From: an uncultured Solobacterium sp.
GTDB taxonomy: Bacteria; Bacillota_I; Bacilli_A; Erysipelotrichales; Erysipelotrichaceae
Direction: 5' to 3'
Assembly: GCA_900552125.1 (NCBI GenBank)
Contig: URYK01000004.1
Coordinates: 1-64,000 of the forward strand
Length of the DNA: 64,000 bases
How positions within the stretch are numbered: position 1 is the first letter of the stretch; the number at the start of each line of letters is the position of its first letter. The notes under the pieces are model-generated. The model was not told the origin of the DNA. It ran no database searches and saw nothing but the letters and a program-made list of their open reading frames with translations. Positions 51,154-59,620 of the stretch are shown here, piece after piece. The position numbers and the translations under genes are program-made.

Positions 51154-53784
51154 ATGGGCAAGAAGTATGTTTACTTATTCTCAGAAGGAAATGGGCAGAT
51201 GAGAGAGCTGCTAGGTGGTAAGGGTGCAAACTTAGCAGAAATGATGAATCTTGGTATGCCTGTTCCTTATGGTTTCACTGTTACAACAGAAGCATGTAAT
51301 CAATACTATGCAGATGGTGAAACAATTAGTGAAGAAATTCGTAAAGAAATTTTCGAATATTTAATGAAATTAGAGGAATTATCTTCTAAACAATTTGGTG
51401 ATCCTAAAAATCCATTATTAGTATCTGTAAGATCAGGTGCACGTGCATCTATGCCGGGGATGATGGACACTATTTTAAATTTAGGTTTGAATGATGAAGT
51501 TGTGGAAGGAGTAGCAGCATTAACAGGTAATCCTCGTTTTGCGTATGATTCTTATCGTCGTTTTATTCAGATGTTTGCAGATGTTGTTATGGGACTTAAT
51601 AAAGCAAAATTTGAAGAAATCATCGATGAAATGAAAGAGAAAAAAGGTGTTCAGCAGGATACAGAATTAGATGCTAATGATATGAAAGAAATGGTAAAAC
51701 GTTTCAAAAAATTTTATAAAGACTCTTTAGAAGAAGATTTTCCATCAGATCCAAAAGAACAATTGTATCGTTCTATTGAAGCTGTATTCCGCAGCTGGAA
51801 TAATCAGCGAGCTATTTTCTATCGTAAAATGAATGATATTCCTAGTGATTGGGGAACAGCAGTTAATGTACAGATGATGGTGTTTGGAAATATGGGGGAT
51901 GATTGTGGTACAGGTGTTGCCTTTACACGTAATCCTAGTACAGGGGAAAATAAATTATATGGTGAGTTTTTGATGAATGCTCAGGGAGAAGATGTTGTAG
52001 CAGGTATTCGTACACCAAAGACAATTGATCATTTAAAAGAAATTGCACCTGATGCTTATAAAAAATTTACTGAAATCTGCAGTATCTTAGAGAAACATTA
52101 TAAGAACATGCAGGATATGGAATTTACAATTGAAAAAGGGAACTTGTTCATGCTACAGACACGTAATGGGAAACGTACTGCAGCAGCAGCGCTGAAGATT
52201 GCATGTGACATGGTTGATGAAGGAATGATTACTAAAGATGAAGCCTTGATGATGGTAGAACCTAAACAATTAGATTCTTTATTACACCCTCGTTTTGATG
52301 TAGAAGACTTAAAGAGTGCAAAACCAATTGCACAAGCTCTTCCTGCTTCACCAGGTGCAGCTTGCGGACAGATTGTATTTACTGCTGAACAGGCAATTGC
52401 AGAATCTGCATTAGGACATAAAGTGGTTTTAGTTCGTTTGGAAACTTCTCCAGAAGATATTGAAGGTATGCATGTATCAGAAGGTATCTTAACTGTTCGT
52501 GGTGGTATGACTTCACATGCAGCAGTTGTTGCGCGTGGAATGGGCGCATGCTGTGTATCCGGCTGTGGTGATATTAAAATTAATGAAGAAGAGGAATATT
52601 TCACAGTTAATGATGAACGCTACAATAAAGGAGATTGGATTTCTTTAGATGGTTCTACAGGTAATATTTATGGGCGTAAGATTAAAACAGTACCTGCAGA
52701 AATCTCTGGTGATTTTGAACGTTTCATGACATGGGCTGATGAAACACGTAAATTGAAAGTTAGAACAAATGCGGATACACCTAAAGATGCGGAACAGGCA
52801 ATTAAGTTCGGTGCAGAAGGTATTGGACTTGTTCGTACAGAACATATGTTCTTTGAAGGTGATCGTATTAAAGCAGTACGCGAAATGATTGTTTCAAAAA
52901 CAGAAGGACAGAGAAGAAAAGCACTTGCGAAATTATTGCCTATGCAAAGAGGTGACTTTGAAGGTATTTATGAAGTAATGCATGGACTTCCAGTGACAAT
53001 TCGTTATTTAGATCCGCCTCTACATGAATTCTTACCTACTAGCTCCTACGATATTTCTCAGCTAGCTAAAGATATGCATATCAATCTTGATGAATTAAAA
53101 TCTGTTATTTCAAGCTTACATGAATTCAATCCAATGATGGGACATCGTGGCTGTCGTTTAGCAATTTCTTATCCTGAAATTGCGGAAATGCAGACAAAAG
53201 CTGTAATTGAAGCAGCAATCAATGTTAATCGTAAACATCCAGATTGGAATATTGAACCTGAAATCATGATTCCGCTTGTTGGAGATAAAGCAGAATTAAA
53301 ATATGTTAAGAACGTTGTTGTTCGTACTGCAGATGAAATTCTAAAACAGGAAAATGTGGAAATGAAATATCATGTTGGTACAATGATTGAAATTCCTCGA
53401 GCTGCATTATTAGCAGATGAAATTGCGGAAGAAGCAGAATTCTTCAGTTTTGGTACAAACGACTTAACGCAAATGACTTATGGATTCTCTCGTGATGATG
53501 CGGGAAGCTTCTTATCTAATTACTATGAAAAGAAAATCTTTGAACAGGATCCATTCGCAAGAGTTGATCAAAAAGGTGTTGGTAAATTAATCAAAATGGC
53601 TGTAACAGGAGGAAGAGAAACTCGTCCAGATATTAAATTAGGTATCTGTGGAGAACATGGTGGAGATCCTAGCAGTATTGATTTCTTCCATCGTATGGGA
53701 TTAAATTATGTTTCTTGTAGTCCATTTAGAGTACCAATTGCACGACTTGCGGCAGCTCAGGCAGCAATTACGAATAAAGAATAA
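51154..53784 (+). CDS. ppdK: pyruvate, phosphate dikinase
   Basis: Interconverts pyruvate, ATP and phosphate with phosphoenolpyruvate, AMP and pyrophosphate; in fermenting Bacillota it often works with glycolysis or PEP synthesis. 876 residues. N-terminal ATP-grasp (LLGGKGANLAEMMNLGMPVP, VSVRSGARASMPGMMDTILN), central phosphohistidine domain with TVRGGMTSHAAVVARGMG, and C-terminal PEP/pyruvate barrel (GLVRTEHMFF, MGHRGCRLAI, FSFGTNDLTQMTYGFSRDD, CGEHGGDPSS). GAGGAGGA precedes ATG 51154. A cre site lies 19 bases before it. Confidence 0.97.
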   Translation: MGKKYVYLFSEGNGQMRELLGGKGANLAEMMNLGMPVPYGFTVTTEACNQYYADGETISEEIRKEIFEYLMKLEELSSKQFGDPKNPLLVSVRSGARASMPGMMDTILNLGLNDEVVEGVAALTGNPRFAYDSYRRFIQMFADVVMGLNKAKFEEIIDEMKEKKGVQQDTELDANDMKEMVKRFKKFYKDSLEEDFPSDPKEQLYRSIEAVFRSWNNQRAIFYRKMNDIPSDWGTAVNVQMMVFGNMGDDCGTGVAFTRNPSTGENKLYGEFLMNAQGEDVVAGIRTPKTIDHLKEIAPDAYKKFTEICSILEKHYKNMQDMEFTIEKGNLFMLQTRNGKRTAAAALKIACDMVDEGMITKDEALMMVEPKQLDSLLHPRFDVEDLKSAKPIAQALPASPGAACGQIVFTAEQAIAESALGHKVVLVRLETSPEDIEGMHVSEGILTVRGGMTSHAAVVARGMGACCVSGCGDIKINEEEEYFTVNDERYNKGDWISLDGSTGNIYGRKIKTVPAEISGDFERFMTWADETRKLKVRTNADTPKDAEQAIKFGAEGIGLVRTEHMFFEGDRIKAVREMIVSKTEGQRRKALAKLLPMQRGDFEGIYEVMHGLPVTIRYLDPPLHEFLPTSSYDISQLAKDMHINLDELKSVISSLHEFNPMMGHRGCRLAISYPEIAEMQTKAVIEAAINVNRKHPDWNIEPEIMIPLVGDKAELKYVKNVVVRTADEILKQENVEMKYHVGTMIEIPRAALLADEIAEEAEFFSFGTNDLTQMTYGFSRDDAGSFLSNYYEKKIFEQDPFARVDQKGVGKLIKMAVTGGRETRPDIKLGICGEHGGDPSSIDFFHRMGLNYVSCSPFRVPIARLAAAQAAITNKE

Positions 53785-53793
53785 GTAAACATA

Positions 53794-53832
53794 AAGCAAT
53801 ATTTCTTAAAAATAGAGATATTGCTTTTTTAT
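53794..53832 (+). terminator. intrinsic terminator of ppdK
   Basis: AAGCAATATTTC pairs with GAGATATTGCTT around an AAAAAT loop, followed by TTTT. Confidence 0.8.
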
Positions 53833-53866
53833 AATTTTATTTATTCATCTTTTAACAGAACAGGAA

Positions 53867-53895
53867 TTGACTTTTCATAAAGTTAGCAGTATACT
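53867..53895 (+). promoter_or_regulatory. promoter of marR-MATE, with downstream palindrome
   Basis: TTGACT (53867-53872), 17-base spacer, TATACT (53890-53895), a strong sigma-A promoter. A perfect palindrome TAAAC-A-GTTTA follows at 53912-53922 in the leader, a possible site for the MarR protein encoded next. Confidence 0.72.
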
Positions 53896-53945
53896 ACATA
53901 TGGTTCAAAAGTAAACAGTTTATGACGAAACTAAAGGAGAGATTT

Positions 53946-54368
53946 ATGAATATAGAAACTATGATGAATTACTTTTCTCAGATACGGAAATATTATGCGA
54001 ATATTTTAAATGAGTATATGAAAGATGTAAAATTATCATCGAATGAGATTTCTATCTTAATAATGCTTTCTAACAACCAATCCATTACAACAAGTGCGCA
54101 GCTATATGTATTGCTTGGGGTATCAAAAGGTTTAGTTAGTCGAAGTGTTGAACATTTGATATCGAGTGGCTATCTGCTTTCTAAACGAGATGAAGATGAT
54201 CGACGGATCGTGCATCTATATTTGAGTGAGGAAGGGCAGCAGATTGTATGTCGTATCAATAAAGAAGTGACAAAGATCAATGAAAAGCTTCTTGCGGATA
54301 TTTCAGAGGAAGAAATTGAACAGATGGAGAAAACAATGACGAAGATTATTGATCGATTTAAACTATAG
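53946..54368 (+). CDS. MarR-family transcriptional regulator
   Basis: 140 residues from ATG 53946 (AAAGGAGAG upstream; a longer frame from 53922 lies before the ribosome site). Winged helix: LSSNEISILIMLSNNQSI, recognition helix VSKGLVSRSVEHLISSGYLL, and wing KRDEDDRRIVHLYLSEEG. Such regulators usually repress a linked exporter and release DNA on ligand binding. The MATE gene follows 11 bases after the stop, so this is a self-regulated efflux operon. Confidence 0.93.
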   Translation: MNIETMMNYFSQIRKYYANILNEYMKDVKLSSNEISILIMLSNNQSITTSAQLYVLLGVSKGLVSRSVEHLISSGYLLSKRDEDDRRIVHLYLSEEGQQIVCRINKEVTKINEKLLADISEEEIEQMEKTMTKIIDRFKL

Positions 54369-54379
54369 GAGGGATCAAG

Positions 54380-55768
54380 ATGAAATTGAAAATGTCTAGA
54401 GAAGTGGATTTGGGAAAAGAACCAATTGGTAAACTTTTATTGGTTTTAGCTTTACCGGCAATTACTTCTCAAGTGGTAAATGCTCTTTATAACATGGTTG
54501 ATCGTATGTATATTGGTCATATTCCAGAAATAGGCAGTGCAGCTTTAACAGGTGTTGGGGTATGTTTCCCATTAATCATGATTATTTCTGCATTTGCTTA
54601 TTTGTTAGGTATGGGTGGTGCACCTAGGGCAAGTATTTATATGGGGAGAAAAGATAATAAAACAGCAGAGGAAATATTAGGAAACTCTTTTTCTGCTTTA
54701 GTTATTGTCGCAATTCTTCTTACTGTTTTAGTGTTGATTTTCCAGGAACCATTACTGTATTTGTTTGGCGCAAGTGATAATACAATTGGATATGCAAAAG
54801 AATATATGACGATATATGCAATCGGTACTATATTTGTACAGCTTACTCTAGGAATGAATTCTTTTATTTCTGCTCAGGGATTCTCTACAATCAGTATGCT
54901 GACAGTATGTATTGGTGCTGTTACAAATATTATTTTAGATCCAATCTTTATCTTTGGATTTAATATGGATGTACGTGGTGCTGCATTAGCTACCATCATT
55001 TCTCAAGCATTAAGTGCTATCTGGGCAGTACGTTTTTTAATGGGTAAAAATACGATTTTAAAATTGAAAAAAGAAAATTTTAAAATTGATATGAAAATTT
55101 TAGGACCATGTATTGCGTTAGGGATTGCTCCTTTTGCTATGCAGGCAACAGAAAGTATTTTAGTATTATGTTTCAACTCATCATTGCTAAAATATGGTGG
55201 GGATTTAGCAGTAGGTGCCATGACGATCTTATCCAGTGTAATGCAGTTTGCAATGTTGCCTTTACAAGGTCTGACACAAGGAGGACAGCCAATCATAAGT
55301 TATAATTATGGTGCAAATAATCCAGATCGTGTTAAGAAGGCATTTAAGTTACAGACAATCTGCTGTTTTGTTTACTCAACAACATTATGGTTATTAGTGA
55401 TGATCGTTCCACAATTATTCGTTATGATCTTTACAAGTGATCCACAGCTAGCTGAGTTAACTGAATGGGCATTGCGTATTTATATGGCAGCTGTATTATT
55501 AATGGGACTGCAGGTTTCTTGTCAGCAGACATTCATTGCCTTTGGAAATTCAAAAGTCAGTGCATTCCTTGCGGTATTCCGTAAGATCATTGTGTTAATT
55601 CCGTTGATTTTCATTCTTCCTATGTTTATGGAAAATGATGTACAGGCAGTCTTTATGGCAGAGCCAATTGCAGATGTTATCGCAGTTTGTACAACATTAA
55701 CATTATTTGTTATAGAGTTTAAAAAATTATTAAAACAAATGAGGGATAGAAATAGTGCAAAAACATAA
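54380..55768 (+). CDS. MATE-family efflux transporter
   Basis: 462-residue integral membrane antiporter with twelve expected helices in two halves. Family features are LALPAITSQVVNALYNMVDR at the start, GMGGAPRASIYMGRKD, ITSQ/LNSFISAQGFSTISM-like helix ends, and in the second half GLTQGGQPIISYNYGANN. It pumps cationic drugs or metabolites with Na+ or H+; the substrate is unknown. It is co-transcribed with marR. AGGAGGG precedes the ATG. Confidence 0.93.
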   Translation: MKLKMSREVDLGKEPIGKLLLVLALPAITSQVVNALYNMVDRMYIGHIPEIGSAALTGVGVCFPLIMIISAFAYLLGMGGAPRASIYMGRKDNKTAEEILGNSFSALVIVAILLTVLVLIFQEPLLYLFGASDNTIGYAKEYMTIYAIGTIFVQLTLGMNSFISAQGFSTISMLTVCIGAVTNIILDPIFIFGFNMDVRGAALATIISQALSAIWAVRFLMGKNTILKLKKENFKIDMKILGPCIALGIAPFAMQATESILVLCFNSSLLKYGGDLAVGAMTILSSVMQFAMLPLQGLTQGGQPIISYNYGANNPDRVKKAFKLQTICCFVYSTTLWLLVMIVPQLFVMIFTSDPQLAELTEWALRIYMAAVLLMGLQVSCQQTFIAFGNSKVSAFLAVFRKIIVLIPLIFILPMFMENDVQAVFMAEPIADVIAVCTTLTLFVIEFKKLLKQMRDRNSAKT

Positions 55769-55844
55769 GTGTTAGCCTCTTGTATCTTCTAAGTATAAGA
55801 CATGATAGATGTTGACATACTATAGAGGACAGGAGGTTTTTTAT

Positions 55845-56399
55845 ATGATAAAAAATTTAAAGAGAATTTTGTATTTTTCATTAATGGTAGCATTGATGAG
55901 TGCGTGTGGAATGAATGATAGTGAAGATGCGAATGGATCAATGAATAAAACATACGATTCTGCAAAGGATAGTGCACAAGATGCAGTGGATGGCGTAGAA
56001 GACAGTATTGAAAATGTTATGAATTACTTTGAAGGCAAAGGTGTGAAGTTTGAGAATGCAAAAGAGATAAACAATATGGATTTTGCGGCTCATGAAGGTA
56101 GAAGTTTTGAATACAATGGTAATACAGGTTATTTATATCGTGTAAAATCAGATGATGAAAACATGAAAAAAATAATTCAGGAAGCTAAAACAAACCGTAA
56201 AGTTAAAGTAAATATTAATAATGAAGAAAAAGAATATGGTGCGTTAGTAAATGGTAATTTCCTTTTCCTTTATGATCAGAATGCAGATTGGAAAGATGTA
56301 GAAACAGCATTTCCTGCCTATACTTATTCTGGTGTGACAAATCCAAGTAATCCAGGTACAACACAGAATGGTAATGCTCAAGACAATAACATGGAATAA
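55845..56399 (+). CDS. uncharacterised lipoprotein
   Basis: 184 residues from ATG 55845 (ACAGGAGGTTTTTT upstream). A lipoprotein signal ends ALMSACG, with the lipidated Cys at about 21. Then comes an Asp/Ser/Asn-rich helical stretch (about 22-55; KDSAQDAVDGVEDSIENV) and a C-terminal beta-rich domain (about 60-165) with GNTGYLYRVKSDDENM. It ends in an Asn/Gly-rich tail. Not recognised further. It stands between the MATE gene and a terminator. Confidence 0.72.
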   Translation: MIKNLKRILYFSLMVALMSACGMNDSEDANGSMNKTYDSAKDSAQDAVDGVEDSIENVMNYFEGKGVKFENAKEINNMDFAAHEGRSFEYNGNTGYLYRVKSDDENMKKIIQEAKTNRKVKVNINNEEKEYGALVNGNFLFLYDQNADWKDVETAFPAYTYSGVTNPSNPGTTQNGNAQDNNME

Positions 56400-56424
56400 A
56401 CAGCTGTTAAGGCTGTTTTTTTCT
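56398..56424 (+). terminator. intrinsic terminator
   Basis: AACAGC (56399-56404)/GCTGTT (56412-56417) with a seven-base loop, then a run of T. Confidence 0.75.
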
Positions 56425-56469
56425 TAAAATAATATAGAATTTTTATATTCTTACATGTATAATGTAAAA

Positions 56470-56856
56470 ATGGAGTATATCATAAAGCCAACAAGGAAGT
56501 GCTTTATGATGACTATTCTAATTTAGCTACGAAGTTATTAAATGCCGTATGGAATGAGGATGTAAGAGGGGGAAAATAGGCTTTGCGGGGCAAGCCTAAA
56601 CTGGACATTTAATGGATATCCGATTTTAATTCATGCTGTATTCATAAGAAACGAAAAGATTGTGATACTGATTCGTGCTGGTGTAGTACATGTTGAAGAT
56701 GCCTTGGGTTTTACTTTAGATTGTTGTATTGGAGAAATGATTTTTCCCTTAGCCTATTTAGGTGTCGTACCTAAGGAAAAGGAAGAAAAAGAAACATTTA
56801 GTCCTTATCCTTCTCGCTACTGTCCATTAGATTATCCGATTCCTCCACACGGATAG
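56470..56856 (+). pseudogene. decayed gene with two probable frameshifts
   Basis: A TATAAT (56458-56463) precedes ATG 56470, but the reading must change frame twice to continue. MEYIIK (frame from 56470) passes to NKEVLYDDYSNLATKLLNAV (frame of 56481). That frame stops at TAG 56577. One base removed from the G5 run 56568-56572 would join it to NRLCGASLNWTFNGYPILI and on to TAG 56854-56856. A GC-rich hairpin (56577-56586/56590-56598) lies at the second junction. The reconstructed product of about 128 residues is not recognised. It lies just upstream of the WYL regulator. Confidence 0.55.
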
Positions 56857-56867
56857 AAAGGAAGAAT

Positions 56868-57809
56868 ATGAAAAAAGCAGCTGCCTGTATACGAATGTTA
56901 CAACTATTAAAATCTAGAGGATTTATGACAAGAGAACAATTGGCAAAAGAGCTTGGGACAAATATTCGTAATATTATAGAATATCGAAAAGAATTAGAAC
57001 AATTAGGATATGTAATTGAAAGCTCTACAGGGAAATACGGAGGATATCGATTAATGTCAGGTGAATTATTGCCGGTAATTGGCTTATATGAAGAAGAGAT
57101 ATCTGCACTTATAGAGGCAAGAACATATTTAGAAAGTCATAAGGATTTTTTAATGAATGATTCTTTTCATCATGCTTTAGATAAAATTTTATCATCAACT
57201 TCCATTGAAACAAAAGAAAGTGGAGTATATGTTGAGAATCAATCAGATATATCTAAAGAACTACTAACAATGATAAAAAGGTGTGAACAGGCAAGAGATG
57301 AATTACGAACGGTAGAAATAGAGTATCGCAGCATGCACGCAAAGTCTTTTGAAAGAGTTCGTGTACAGCCTTATGAAATCATAAATGTTAAAGGAAGTTA
57401 TTATTGCTTAGGGTATTCATTAAAGGCAAGAGCTTTCCGTAATTACAAATTTAGCGAAGAAAGAATGAAATCATTAGTATTAACCAATCTTTCATTTTCT
57501 AGAGATTTATCTTTTAAACTACAGGATCATATTGGACAGACAGGATTAATGAAAGATGAAGCAATAAAGCTAGAGATGATGCTGTATGATGAAACAGCTC
57601 TATTAATAAGTGAAAAAAAGCCAGGTATGCTGTTGAAAATGAAATGGGTAGATGAAAGAACCTTATATATATCACTGATTTTAGAAGGAAAGATGAACGC
57701 TATTACCTTTTTATTATCTTTAGGAAATAAATGTAAGTTACTTTCTCCTGAATCTTTGAAGAAGGAAATTGGTGAGATAGTGAAAGATATGAACTTGTTA
57801 TATTCCTAA
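56868..57809 (+). CDS. WYL-domain transcriptional regulator (YafY type)
   Basis: 313 residues. N-terminal HTH (about 1-60; GFMTREQLAKELGTNIRNI), a WYL ligand-binding domain (about 140-205; VEIEYRSMHAKSFERVRVQP, then KGSYYCLGYSLKARAFRNYK) and a C-terminal WCX region (about 230-313). WYL regulators sense nucleic-acid ligands and often control DNA-repair or anti-phage genes. AAAGGAAGAAT precedes the ATG. The DUF2779 nuclease gene follows 53 bases after its stop. Confidence 0.9.
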   Translation: MKKAAACIRMLQLLKSRGFMTREQLAKELGTNIRNIIEYRKELEQLGYVIESSTGKYGGYRLMSGELLPVIGLYEEEISALIEARTYLESHKDFLMNDSFHHALDKILSSTSIETKESGVYVENQSDISKELLTMIKRCEQARDELRTVEIEYRSMHAKSFERVRVQPYEIINVKGSYYCLGYSLKARAFRNYKFSEERMKSLVLTNLSFSRDLSFKLQDHIGQTGLMKDEAIKLEMMLYDETALLISEKKPGMLLKMKWVDERTLYISLILEGKMNAITFLLSLGNKCKLLSPESLKKEIGEIVKDMNLLYS

Positions 57810-57862
57810 ATGAAGAAACTTTTGATATAATTCTGATAAGAGAGAGAGAGAGTTGACGATTC

Positions 57863-59329
57863 ATGTATCATTTGTCAGATATAAAAAAATATGAACGCTG
57901 TCCTAAAGCATTTTGGCTTTCTCAGCGAGTAGAAAAACAATTTGTACCTTATGTTAATTTTAATGAGAATTTAACAGATTTAGTAAAAGATTTTTTAATG
58001 TTAAGGGAAGAAGATATCTTTTATGGACAACCGAATGATCCTGCAGATTTAGCACTGGAGGCAATGAAGAATCATAAAGTATTGATTCAGGCACGTTTTG
58101 AATATCATAAAATGCGTATAAAAGTTCCATTTTTAATACAGGAAAATGAGAAGACTATTTTATATTTTACTTATCATACATGTTATCCTAGAGAAAAAGA
58201 AGCAGAAAAGATAGCACAGCATTTGGCTATATTAAAAAAGTTAGGAATTCAGATTGATGAAGTATATGTGATTCATTTAAATGCAGGTTATGTTAGAGGA
58301 AAAGAGCTTAATCTGCATGAATTATTGGTGATAAGTGAATATCTATATAATGGTAAAAATAAACCACATAAAACAATTAAAGAACTATTAGATGAACAGC
58401 TTGTCGATATAGATGCTTATATAGAAGAACTGGATCATTGTAATCAGCTTACATCAATTCCTTCTTATAGAGACAGCAAATGTACAAGAACAGGTAAATG
58501 TCCATACTTTGATGATTGTTTTCCAGATTCCTTACCAAATGATTCGATTCTTCATCTAGCACAGGACAAAAGCAAATATGAAATGCTGGAAGAAGGAAAA
58601 ACAACTTTACAGGATGTAGATATTGATAAAATTGAAGGGACTAGATATCAGTATGCCCAGATCATGGCGGCTAGAAATCATGGTATGTTTGTGGATAAAC
58701 AAGCACTACGCTACTGGCTAAAAAATACTTTTCAAGAACCAATCTCTTATTTAGATTTTGAATGGGAAACTTATGTATACCCACCTTATGAGGGAATGAA
58801 GCCTTATGATGTATTAGTATTTCAATACAGTTTACATATAGAAGATAATGGTCAATTACAACATGTTGGATTTATTGGTGAAAAAGACTGTCGAAAAGCA
58901 TTTATAGAGCATTTAATAGCCCATATTCCAAAAACAGGAAGTATTGTTGTATATAATATGGAAGGTGCAGAAAAATTACGCTTAACGCAGCTTGCACATC
59001 AGTTTCCTGAATATGAAGAACAACTGCGACAGATTTGGGAAAGAATGGTTGATTTATCATTGCCTTTTTCAACTGGAAACATCTATGATCTAAAAATGGC
59101 AGGACATTATTCTTTAAAAACACTAGTTCCTATTTTCTCTGATTATACCTATAGTGACTTAGATATATCATATGGTATAGATGCAGTTGAAAAATGGAGA
59201 GCTTATGTACAAGCTAGTGGCGAAGAAAAACAAATAATCTATAAACAGCTGGAAGAGTATTGTGGCATGGATACGTATGCAGAATATATTGTATATCATG
59301 CATTAAAAGATTTAGCTGAAAATTGTTAG
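57863..59329 (+). CDS. DUF2779 DEDD exonuclease fused to Cas4-like Fe-S domain
   Basis: 488 residues. The N-terminal half (about 1-225) looks like a RecB/Cas4-type iron-sulfur nuclease: one Cys near the start (Cys13, YERCPKAFWL) and three more at the domain end (Cys207, 213, 219; CTRTGKCPYFDDC). However, the expected metal-binding D and E-V-K positions read VPFLIQ and ILYFTYHT, so the PD-(D/E)XK centre appears lost. The C-terminal half (about 290-488) is DUF2779, an RNase H-fold exonuclease: SYLDFEWET (Asp298, Glu300), VVYNMEG, MVDLSLPF (Asp397) and EYCGMDTYAEY (Asp470) give an intact DEDD set. A WYL regulator lies directly upstream. Confidence 0.85.
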   Translation: MYHLSDIKKYERCPKAFWLSQRVEKQFVPYVNFNENLTDLVKDFLMLREEDIFYGQPNDPADLALEAMKNHKVLIQARFEYHKMRIKVPFLIQENEKTILYFTYHTCYPREKEAEKIAQHLAILKKLGIQIDEVYVIHLNAGYVRGKELNLHELLVISEYLYNGKNKPHKTIKELLDEQLVDIDAYIEELDHCNQLTSIPSYRDSKCTRTGKCPYFDDCFPDSLPNDSILHLAQDKSKYEMLEEGKTTLQDVDIDKIEGTRYQYAQIMAARNHGMFVDKQALRYWLKNTFQEPISYLDFEWETYVYPPYEGMKPYDVLVFQYSLHIEDNGQLQHVGFIGEKDCRKAFIEHLIAHIPKTGSIVVYNMEGAEKLRLTQLAHQFPEYEEQLRQIWERMVDLSLPFSTGNIYDLKMAGHYSLKTLVPIFSDYTYSDLDISYGIDAVEKWRAYVQASGEEKQIIYKQLEEYCGMDTYAEYIVYHALKDLAENC

Positions 59330-59375
59330 GGTAAGGTGTACATACGTTACCCTTTTAAAATTTTTATAAAATAAG

Positions 59376-59404
59376 TTGACATAGGCTAACTTTCAAGCTA
59401 TACT
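59376..59404 (+). promoter_or_regulatory. promoter of structured RNA copy 1
   Basis: TTGACA (59376-59381), 17-base spacer, TATACT (59399-59404). Transcription should start near 59411, exactly at the conserved GAAGTTAGAT. Confidence 0.8.
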
Positions 59405-59410
59405 ATAAAT

Positions 59411-59556
59411 GAAGTTAGATAAAACTAACAAGATTGCAGTACGCTCCTTTCTCACGTGCTGTTATGTCTTATTTCCTCTATAACTTTACAACCAACTCAT
59501 AATAAAATCTGACTTCTATTAGTTTGAAAAGGACGTTTCCTCGAGCGTCCTTTTTG
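59411..59556 (+). ncRNA. putative structured small RNA, copy 1
   Basis: About 146 bases with no open frame, its own promoter and an intrinsic terminator. Elements in order: GAAGTTAGAT (59411-59420); an 8-bp stem GCAGTACG/CGTGCTGT (59436-59443, 59455-59462) with loop CTCCTTTCTCA; an unpaired TTTCCTCTATAA; ACAACCAAC; then ATCTGACTTC (59507-59516), which pairs with the 5' end to close the molecule; then the terminator. The 5' end can alternatively form GTTAG/CTAAC. The same layout occurs at 62461-62588. The C/U-rich loop and UUUCCUC are complementary to Shine-Dalgarno sites, so a base-pairing regulator is likely. Confidence 0.7.
59527..59556 (+). terminator. intrinsic terminator of RNA copy 1
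   Basis: AAAAGGACG (59527-59535) pairs with CGTCCTTTTT (59546-59555) around TTTCCTCGAG. It ends the RNA before the GNAT gene at 59621. Confidence 0.85.
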
Positions 59557-59620
59557 TGTTGAGAAGAGAATCTATATATGAGATAATAAATCTACTTCAT
59601 AAAATACGAGGGAGGTAATT

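Noticed and set aside
52098-52604. Long antisense frame (168 codons) within ppdK
   Set aside because: It mirrors the codon pattern of a strongly conserved enzyme on the other strand and has no ribosome site; the same holds for the antisense frames in rpe (20620-21141) and pgi (49618-49968).
56568-56600. Programmed -1 frameshift at GGGAAAA followed by a hairpin
   Set aside because: The heptamer is in the right phase, but the -1 frame meets TAA at 56597-56599. The coding continuation lies in the +1 frame, so a G-tract indel explains it better.
59411-59556. T-box or other known amino-acid riboswitch
   Set aside because: There is no T-box sequence, no specifier-loop layout and no antiterminator. 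The transcript ends at its own terminator before the next gene, and the two copies precede unrelated genes.
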